29,820 nt of DNA from Bacteroidales bacterium (GTDB lineage: Bacteria > Bacteroidota > Bacteroidia > Bacteroidales > PUMT01): contig SKQJ01000036.1 in NCBI GenBank assembly GCA_007119075.1, forward strand, positions 1-29,820, read 5' to 3'. The translations under genes were made by a program, and so were the position numbers. The notes under the pieces are model-generated. The model searched no databases and was not told the DNA's origin. It worked only from the letters and a program-made list of their open reading frames with translations. Of this stretch, positions 25,071-29,820 are shown piece after piece. Within the stretch, counting starts at the first letter, position 1. The number at the start of each line of letters is the position of its first letter.

Positions 25071-25850
25071 ATGGTACTGGTAGATACTCACGCTCATCTA
25101 TATCTGCCCCAGTTCTCTGACGATATAAGGCAGGTCATTCAAAATGCCACCGGGAACCATGTGGTCAAAATGCTATTGCCGAATATTGACACCGGATCTG
25201 CAGGCCCGATGCTGGAGCTCTGCCGGAGATTTCCCGACCATCTTCACCCCATGATAGGCCTCCATCCCACATCGGTGAAGGAAAATTACAGGGAAAAAAT
25301 GGCCGAACTGAAATCCCTCCTGGGAAACGCTGAATTCAAGGCAATCGGAGAAACCGGGATGGATTCCTACTGGGACACTGAATTTATGAGGGAACAGGAG
25401 GATTCGTTCATAGCTCACCTTGGCTGGGCAAAAACCATGGATCTGCCGGTAGTGATCCATTCACGCCAAACCACCGACGACCTGATAAGGATAATCAGTT
25501 CCCGAAGGGAAGAGGGGATCAGGGGAGTTTTTCACGCTTTCTCCGGTACCGTTGAGCAGGCGGCTGAAATTACGGGACTTGGCTTTAAGCTGGGAATCGG
25601 AGGAGTGGTTACGTATAAGAACTCGGGTTTGCGGCCGGTTATTGAAAGCATCGGCATGGAACACCTGGTCCTTGAAACCGACTCCCCTTATCTGTCGCCC
25701 GTGCCCTTTCGGGGGAAACGCAATGAATGCGCCAATGTTATTCTGATAGCAGAAGAAATAGCAAAAATCAAAGGCATCGGTCTTGAGGAAGTGGCGCTGA
25801 GAACAAGTGAAAATGCGGCCCGGCTTTTTAAACTGGATATCCCCATATAG
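25071..25850 (+). CDS. TatD-family metal-dependent hydrolase (putative DNase)
   Basis: TatD proteins are TIM-barrel amidohydrolase-fold enzymes with 3'-5' exonuclease or DNase activity in characterised members. The 259-residue product is full length and keeps the metal ligands: H7 and H9 in DTHAHL, E94 in IGETGMDSYWD, H130 in VVIHSR, H155 in GVFHAFSG and D204 in LETDSPYLSP. The usual GE-x-GLDYYWD block is slightly altered (T and S in place of I/C and Y), with the metal-binding glutamate retained. The start is ATG at 25071, giving MVLVDTHAHL as is normal for the family. It is followed after 52 bases by asparaginase on the same strand. Confidence 0.92.
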   Translation: MVLVDTHAHLYLPQFSDDIRQVIQNATGNHVVKMLLPNIDTGSAGPMLELCRRFPDHLHPMIGLHPTSVKENYREKMAELKSLLGNAEFKAIGETGMDSYWDTEFMREQEDSFIAHLGWAKTMDLPVVIHSRQTTDDLIRIISSRREEGIRGVFHAFSGTVEQAAEITGLGFKLGIGGVVTYKNSGLRPVIESIGMEHLVLETDSPYLSPVPFRGKRNECANVILIAEEIAKIKGIGLEEVALRTSENAARLFKLDIPI

Positions 25851-25902
25851 ACGCAGCCCGGGAACGGCCCGGGAATAAATGAACTGACAACAGATCTGCA
25901 CT

Positions 25903-26931
25903 ATGCAAAAACCCCGGTCCATACTGATCATCTACACGGGCGGCACCATAGGGATGACCCTGAATCCGGAGACAGGCGACCTTTCGCCCGTTAATTTCCC
26001 TGAAATTTCAAAACAATTGCCCGAACTTCTCCGTTTTGACCTGCATATAGACGCGATTTCCTTTTCACCCCCGGTTGACTCCTCCGAAGTTGAGCCAGGA
26101 ATGTGGACAAGGATGGCCACAATAATCGAGGAAAATTACGACAATTACGACGGATTTGTTATTCTGCATGGCACCGATACAATGGCATATTCTGCCTCGG
26201 CGCTTGGCTTCCTGCTTGAAAACCTGGATAAGCCGGTAGTTTTTACCGGGTCTCAGCTTCCCCTTGGCATGCTGAGGACAGACGGCAAGGAAAATCTTAT
26301 CAGCTCAATAGAAATAGCAGCTGCAAGGGAGAACGGCACTGCGATAGTCCCGGAAGTGTGCATTTTTTTCCAGAACAAACTCTTCAGGGGCAACAGGACT
26401 ACAAAACATAATGTTGAATATTTCAACGCCTTCAGATCTGACAATTATCCTCCGCTGGCGGAGACAGGGATTAATATCAGGTACAACCGCCAGGCAATAA
26501 TGCCTTCCCCCGATAAGGGGAAACTTAAAGTTCATAAAGGGATGTGCACTGATATTGCATTATTGAAAATATTCCCCGGAATTTCCGAAAAAATGGTCCG
26601 CAGCATTTATAATATCGACCAGTTGAGGGCCGTTATTATGGAAACATACGGCGCAGGCAACGCTCCGACCGCGCCGTGGTTCATCTCCCTGATCGAGGAG
26701 GCAATAAGCAAGGGAATAATAATATTGAACGTAAGTCAATGTTCTGTTGGCAGCGTTGACATGAATCTTTACCAGACCGGAAAAAGACTTTTAAAGGCTG
26801 GTGTTTTGAACGGATATGATATCACCAGTGAAGCTGCAGTTGCCAAATTAATGTTTATTTTAGCTCAAACCTCTAATATTAAAGACATACGATTGCTTAT
26901 CAATAATTCATTGAGAGGAGAAATATGCTGA
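25903..26931 (+). CDS. ansA: Type I (cytoplasmic) L-asparaginase
   Basis: It hydrolyses asparagine to aspartate and ammonia. The 342-residue product has no signal peptide and so fits the cytoplasmic type I family. The catalytic threonines are visible: T15 in YTGGTIGM and T91-D92 in LHGTDTMAYSASAL. The supporting lysine K168 lies in FRGNRTTKHN, and the block TGSQLPLGMLRTDGKENL is conserved. The C-terminal allosteric-type domain begins near 215 and includes VIMETYGAGNAP. It is downstream of TatD on the same strand with a GC-rich self-complementary stretch (CCCGGG twice) in the gap, and upstream of tRNA-Ser. Released ammonia could be taken up by the NADP-type glutamate dehydrogenase upstream, which is inference. 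Confidence 0.94.
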   Translation: MQKPRSILIIYTGGTIGMTLNPETGDLSPVNFPEISKQLPELLRFDLHIDAISFSPPVDSSEVEPGMWTRMATIIEENYDNYDGFVILHGTDTMAYSASALGFLLENLDKPVVFTGSQLPLGMLRTDGKENLISSIEIAAARENGTAIVPEVCIFFQNKLFRGNRTTKHNVEYFNAFRSDNYPPLAETGINIRYNRQAIMPSPDKGKLKVHKGMCTDIALLKIFPGISEKMVRSIYNIDQLRAVIMETYGAGNAPTAPWFISLIEEAISKGIIILNVSQCSVGSVDMNLYQTGKRLLKAGVLNGYDITSEAAVAKLMFILAQTSNIKDIRLLINNSLRGEIC

Positions 26932-26996
26932 CTTATTATTTTTAATTATGTTTTTTAGTAACTTGGCAGCCGAAAAATCAGAATTATCAATCATAC

Positions 26997-27084
26997 GGAG
27001 AGGTGGCCGAGTGGTCGAAGGCGCACGCCTGGAAAGTGTGTATACCTCAAAAGGGTATCGCGGGTTCGAATCCCGCCTTCTCCG
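26997..27084 (+). tRNA. tRNA-Ser (anticodon GGA)
   Basis: The 88-base sequence folds as a class II tRNA. The acceptor stem GGAGAGG (26997-27003) pairs with CTTCTCC (27077-27083) with one G-U, and the discriminator is G27084. The anticodon stem is CACGC/GTGTG with loop CTGGAAA, giving anticodon GGA at 27031-27033, which reads UCC and UCU. A long variable arm with an ATACC/GGTAT stem, typical of serine tRNA, precedes the T arm GCGGG-TTCGAAT-CCCGC. The 3' CCA is not encoded. Confidence 0.96.
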
Positions 27085-27178
27085 CATACAATATTTTTAA
27101 AAGTTAATTAGTTTCAATATAAATACGGGCCTATATTTAAAAAATCAGTTATTTTTCATTACTTTAATAGGGGTAATA

Positions 27179-27210
27179 TTTGTACCGCTACAATAAACAC
27201 TTTAACTTTG
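27179..27210 (+). promoter_or_regulatory. Bacteroidetes-type promoter for the exbB-exbD operon
   Basis: TTTG (27179-27182) and TAACTTTG (27203-27210) are exactly 20 bases apart. The -7 region reads TTTAACTTTGCAC, nearly the same as before rimP and proline dehydrogenase. The predicted transcript starts near 27217, about 57 bases before the exbB ATG. Confidence 0.75.
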
Positions 27211-27273
27211 CACAAATTTTAAACAACCAACTTAAACTCGAAATCACTTTAATAATTAAATTTTAGACAAACC

Positions 27274-28059
27274 ATGAAAAATCTATTTGCGTTTTTAGCA
27301 GTATTGGGAATGCTGTCGTTTGGAGTATCAGGTATCGCATTTGCACAGGAAGATGTTGAGACCCAGCAGGCTCCTGTTGAAACTCCTCAGACACCTGCAG
27401 AAGTATTGCAACCCGAACAGGATCAGCCGCTCCACCAGGAAATAAAGAGAATCTTTATTGAAGGAGGTGCCGGTTTTATGGGCGTTGTGCTCCTCGCCCT
27501 GATATTCGGCCTCGCTATTGCAATAGAAAGGATACTTTACCTGAATTTTGCAACAACAAATACTGAAAAGCTCTTGCTGGAAGTGGAAGAAGCCCTTGAA
27601 CACGGCGGCGTCGAAGAAGCCAAAGAAGTTTGCCGCAACACCAGGGGGCCGGTGGCCAGCATTTTTTACCAGGGGCTGAGCAAATTTGATGAAGGTATTG
27701 ACGTTGTTGAAAAATCAGTGGTAGCGTACGGCGGGGTCCAGACGGGTCTTCTCGAGAAAAACATGACATGGATATCCCTGTTTATTTCAATAGCGCCGAT
27801 GCTTGGTTTTATGGGAACGGTTATTGGTATGATCGCCGCTTTCGACTCGATCGAAGCAGCCGGCGACATTTCTCCCTCTCTTGTGGCCGGAGGTATTAAA
27901 GTAGCTCTTATTACAACAGTATCGGGTCTGGTTGTTGCTATAATATTGCAGGTGTTTTACAATTATATTGCATCAAAAGTCGATGCCCTTGTAAATACCA
28001 TGGAGGATGCTTCCATCTCCCTGATCGATATTCTGGTAAAACATAACCTCAAAAAATAA
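27274..28059 (+). CDS. exbB: MotA/TolQ/ExbB-family proton channel protein
   Basis: With ExbD-type partners this protein forms an inner-membrane proton-driven motor that energises outer-membrane or envelope processes. The 261-residue product has an N-terminal signal-like segment (about 1-24, ending GIAFA) and a proline/glutamine/glutamate-rich periplasmic stretch (about 25-55). The first conserved helix is at about 68-88, the cytoplasmic loop at about 90-165, and the paired helices at about 168-188 (APMLGFMGTVIGMIAAF) and 208-232 (VALITTVSGLVVAIILQVF) form the pore signature. The extended N-terminus is common among ExbB rather than TolQ proteins. Downstream, five bases away, is an unnamed membrane protein and then two ExbD genes. 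No TonB or TolB/Pal gene is in the window, so the energised partner is unknown. Confidence 0.93.
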   Translation: MKNLFAFLAVLGMLSFGVSGIAFAQEDVETQQAPVETPQTPAEVLQPEQDQPLHQEIKRIFIEGGAGFMGVVLLALIFGLAIAIERILYLNFATTNTEKLLLEVEEALEHGGVEEAKEVCRNTRGPVASIFYQGLSKFDEGIDVVEKSVVAYGGVQTGLLEKNMTWISLFISIAPMLGFMGTVIGMIAAFDSIEAAGDISPSLVAGGIKVALITTVSGLVVAIILQVFYNYIASKVDALVNTMEDASISLIDILVKHNLKK

Positions 28060-28064
28060 GTATC

Positions 28065-28520
28065 ATGCCCAACATGTTAACTAAAATAATAACAATAACC
28101 CTGTATGTTCTCATGGGGATATCAGTAGCACTGATGCTGTTCTTCTATTTCGGTGCCGATGTTCCGGGAACGGCAGACACCCCGATGAGAGAACCGGTTG
28201 TTACGGAAACGATCCTGATCTGGTCATATGTTCTGGTTGGCCTGGCACTTCTGTCTGCCATAGTTTTCCCGGCCGTCAGGATGATCATGAACCCCAAAGA
28301 GGCGAAAAAAACCCTCATAGGCCTTGGCGTTATAGCGGTAATAGTATTCATATCATGGCAGCTTGCTTCAGATGAAATTTTACCTCTCACAACGCCCCAT
28401 CCGGACAACGTTCCACATGTTCTGAGAATGGCAGGAGCCCAGCTTGGCACAATGTATATATTGCTTCTGATTGCCGTGCTTTCAATATTTTATACTGAAA
28501 TCAGAAATTTGTTCAGGTAA
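28065..28520 (+). CDS. Four-helix membrane protein inside the exb operon, function unknown
   Basis: The 151-residue product shows four predicted membrane helices at about 7-29, 48-72, 84-101 and 124-145. The last three are separated by short loops, and a 20-residue loop follows the first (GADVPGTADTPMREPVVTET). I do not recognise a named family. It contains no ExbB pore motif and no ExbD aspartate, so it is not a degenerate copy of its neighbours. It begins five bases after exbB and ends 46 bases before exbD1, which implies cotranslation and perhaps assembly with the motor. An alternative start exists at the fourth codon (ATG). A structural or regulatory subunit of this ExbBD-type complex is the natural inference, unproved. 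Confidence 0.82.
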   Translation: MPNMLTKIITITLYVLMGISVALMLFFYFGADVPGTADTPMREPVVTETILIWSYVLVGLALLSAIVFPAVRMIMNPKEAKKTLIGLGVIAVIVFISWQLASDEILPLTTPHPDNVPHVLRMAGAQLGTMYILLLIAVLSIFYTEIRNLFR

Positions 28521-28566
28521 TAATTTTACTGCGACATGCAGTAACAAATGAATTAATAACAAAACT

Positions 28567-29142
28567 ATGGCAAGAAATATTCCGGAAATACCCACGGCTT
28601 CCATGGCAGATATAGCATTTATGCTGCTTATATTCTTCCTGGTTGCAACCACTATGGATGTGGACTCTGGATTGGCGAGAACTTTGCCACCAATGCCTGA
28701 TGAAGAGCAGGAGCAGGATGACAGGATCAGGGAACGAAACATATTTACTGTGCGGGTTGATGCGCAGGACAGGCTCCTTGTAGAAGGTCAGATTGCAGAT
28801 ATACGTAACCTCAGGGACCTTGCAAAGGAATTTATCGCCAATCCATACGATGAAGCTCATCTGCCAGAAAAGGAATACCAGACCATCGATTTTTTTGGCG
28901 AAGTATATATCCCGCGAATGGCAGTTATCTCGCTCCAGAACCATCGGGGCACCTCTTATGGAATGTATATCCAGGTCCAGAATGAATTGACCGGAGCATA
29001 CAATGAACTCAGGGATGAGATATCCCGGGAACAATTCGGGCAGCGTTTCGATCAGCTTAATATCGATCAGCAGGCTGCAGTCCGCAGTTATTATCCCATG
29101 AGAATTTCGGAAGCAGAACCAAGACAAACAGGAGGAAGATAA
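28567..29142 (+). CDS. exbD: ExbD/TolR-family biopolymer transport protein 1
   Basis: The 191-residue product has the ExbD layout: short cytoplasmic N-terminus, a single membrane helix at about 14-30 (ADIAFMLLIFFLVATTM) and a periplasmic domain. D15 is at the position of the proton-carrying aspartate of ExbD. The periplasmic part is longer than in simple ExbD proteins, with an insertion of about 40 residues between DRLLVEGQIADIRNL and the final helices, and a tail ending EPRQTGGR. The stop is two bases before the next exbD start, suggesting coupled translation. The two ExbD proteins differ strongly outside the helix, which would allow a heterodimer. Confidence 0.92.
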   Translation: MARNIPEIPTASMADIAFMLLIFFLVATTMDVDSGLARTLPPMPDEEQEQDDRIRERNIFTVRVDAQDRLLVEGQIADIRNLRDLAKEFIANPYDEAHLPEKEYQTIDFFGEVYIPRMAVISLQNHRGTSYGMYIQVQNELTGAYNELRDEISREQFGQRFDQLNIDQQAAVRSYYPMRISEAEPRQTGGR

Positions 29143-29144
29143 TT

Positions 29145-29621
29145 ATGGCAAAATTTCAAAGAAAAGACAAGGGCAAAATGCCGGGAATAAGCACTGCATC
29201 CCTTCCCGACATCGTATTTATGCTGTTGTTCTTCTTCATGGTAAGTACTACGATGCGTGAGGTAACCATTAATGTGAGGCAGCGACTGCCTCAAGCTACC
29301 GAGGTAAGAAAGCTGGAGAAAAAATCACTGGTCAGCTACATTTATATCGGCGAGCCGAATCCGGGGCTTCAGGCACTTTTGGGTACCGAACCCCGTATAC
29401 AGCTCAATGATCAGTTTGCAACGACCGATGATATTTTTGCCTTTATCGCCAGCGAAAGGGAAGCCCGCGATGAGGCGGAGATCCCTTTCATGACAACCTC
29501 ACTGAAGGTAGACCAGGAAGTCCGAATGGGCATCGTCGATGATGTAAAGAGAGCCTTGAGGAGGGCAAATGCATTGAAAATAAACTATTCTACTCTGACT
29601 GTAGAAGACATTTTCAACTGA
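29145..29621 (+). CDS. exbD: ExbD/TolR-family biopolymer transport protein 2
   Basis: The 158-residue product has a basic N-terminus (MAKFQRKDKGK) and a single helix at about 21-37 (PDIVFMLLFFFMVSTTM). D22 is the equivalent of the proton-carrying aspartate. The periplasmic domain ends in VDDVKRALRRANALKINYSTL, matching the ExbD fold (helix then final strand). It follows exbD1 by two bases and is the last gene of the exbB operon, 24 bases before a strong intrinsic terminator. Paired, divergent exbD genes behind one exbB are common in Bacteroidetes. Confidence 0.93.
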   Translation: MAKFQRKDKGKMPGISTASLPDIVFMLLFFFMVSTTMREVTINVRQRLPQATEVRKLEKKSLVSYIYIGEPNPGLQALLGTEPRIQLNDQFATTDDIFAFIASEREARDEAEIPFMTTSLKVDQEVRMGIVDDVKRALRRANALKINYSTLTVEDIFN

Positions 29622-29645
29622 CAATATCTCTGATGAACAGCACTG

Positions 29646-29680
29646 AAAAGGGGCGTCTGAAAGGATGCCCCTTTTTGTTT
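29646..29680 (+). terminator. Intrinsic terminator of the exb operon
   Basis: AAAAGGGGCGTC (29646-29657) pairs with GATGCCCCTTTT (29664-29675) across a TGAAAG loop, giving a 12-bp stem with one G-U. It is followed by TGTTT after the stem's own T-run. It starts 24 bases after the exbD2 stop and ends a clear transcription unit. Confidence 0.85.
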
Positions 29681-29699
29681 TCCGGAGCATTGACAATTG

Positions 29700-29820
29700 C
29701 CGCCCCGCGAGGCCGCGAATCGATCCCCCGGGGTCTGAAATGACAAAACCCTGCAAAATGCAGGGTTTCGTGACCCCGTGCGGAATTGATTCTGGAAAAA
29801 ACCGCCCCGCGAGGCCGCGA
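29700..29820. repeat. GC-rich intergenic repeat with inverted arms, cut by window end
   Basis: CCGCCCCGCGAGGCCGCGA occurs at 29700-29718 and again at 29802-29820, a perfect 19-bp direct repeat with a 102-base period. Between the copies lie two imperfectly inverted arms (29717-29735 and 29772-29792, sharing GACCCCG and GATTC in opposite orientation) around a central hairpin. The second copy is interrupted by the window edge, so the array may continue. Its high GC stands out from the surroundings. It resembles dispersed intergenic repeats often seen in Bacteroidetes genomes. Confidence 0.65.
29746..29768. terminator. Symmetric hairpin within the terminal repeat (possible bidirectional terminator)
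   Basis: AAACCCTGCA (29746-29755) and TGCAGGGTTT (29759-29768) form a perfect 10-bp stem with an AAA loop. A-rich and T-rich ends on both sides would give short U-runs in either direction, which suits a terminator shared with a convergent gene beyond the window. Confidence 0.5.

Noticed and set aside
25854..25875. Self-complementary CCCGGG pair between tatD and asparaginase genes as a terminator
   Set aside because: Six-base stem with no T-run afterwards. Each CCCGGG is a palindrome by itself, so the pairing is not strong evidence.
29700..29820. Start of a CRISPR array from the repeated 19-mer
   Set aside because: Only two copies with an 83-base gap containing its own hairpin and inverted arms. 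There is no regular short spacer and no cas gene nearby.

Overview
The window looks like a chromosomal segment of a Bacteroidetes (Bacteroidota) bacterium, probably of the Bacteroidales/Marinilabiliales type. Evidence: a full-length SprA (type IX secretion translocon) in the ruvA-sprA-gcvH order, an HD-phosphohydrolase/lpxD pair, an exbB-(membrane protein)-exbD-exbD operon, LytS/LytTR two-component genes, and several promoters of the Bacteroidetes form TTTG-N20-TAnnTTTG. Genes are densely packed and nearly all are core functions. I see no phage, transposase, CRISPR array or obvious genomic island.

Layout. 1-2255 (minus): TTG-started HD phosphohydrolase followed by lpxD, which runs off the left edge. 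2256-2641: divergent control region with a strong promoter, a leader hairpin and a duplicated start region. 2642-7449 (plus): rimP-nusA-infB translation/transcription operon. 7478-16118 (minus): ruvA-sprA-gcvH. 16258-17924 (plus): proline dehydrogenase overlapping a small two-helix membrane protein. 18111-19448 (plus): a glutamate dehydrogenase with NAD-type coenzyme residues. 19480-22140 (minus): LiaF-like membrane protein, LytS-type sensor kinase and LytTR response regulator, behind a good promoter. 22474-26931 (plus): dprA, a second glutamate dehydrogenase with NADP-type residues, tatD-type nuclease and type I asparaginase. 26997-27084: tRNA-Ser(GGA). 27274-29621 (plus): exbB, a four-helix membrane protein, exbD1, exbD2, then a strong intrinsic terminator. 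29700-29820: a GC-rich intergenic repeat cut by the window end.

How the genes fit together. The middle of the window is weighted toward amino-acid nitrogen metabolism: proline dehydrogenase, two glutamate dehydrogenases with opposite predicted coenzyme preference, and asparaginase. The proline route is incomplete here because no P5C dehydrogenase is present. The envelope theme consists of lipid A synthesis (LpxD), type IX secretion (SprA), a LiaF-like three-gene signalling unit and an ExbB/ExbD proton-driven motor.

I did not find a clearly new defence or mobile system. The most interesting items are small-scale: the rimP leader with its duplicated start, paired 16-bp direct repeats upstream of the first glutamate dehydrogenase, the LiaF-like/LytS/LytTR operon, the unnamed membrane protein inside the Exb operon, and the terminal repeat.
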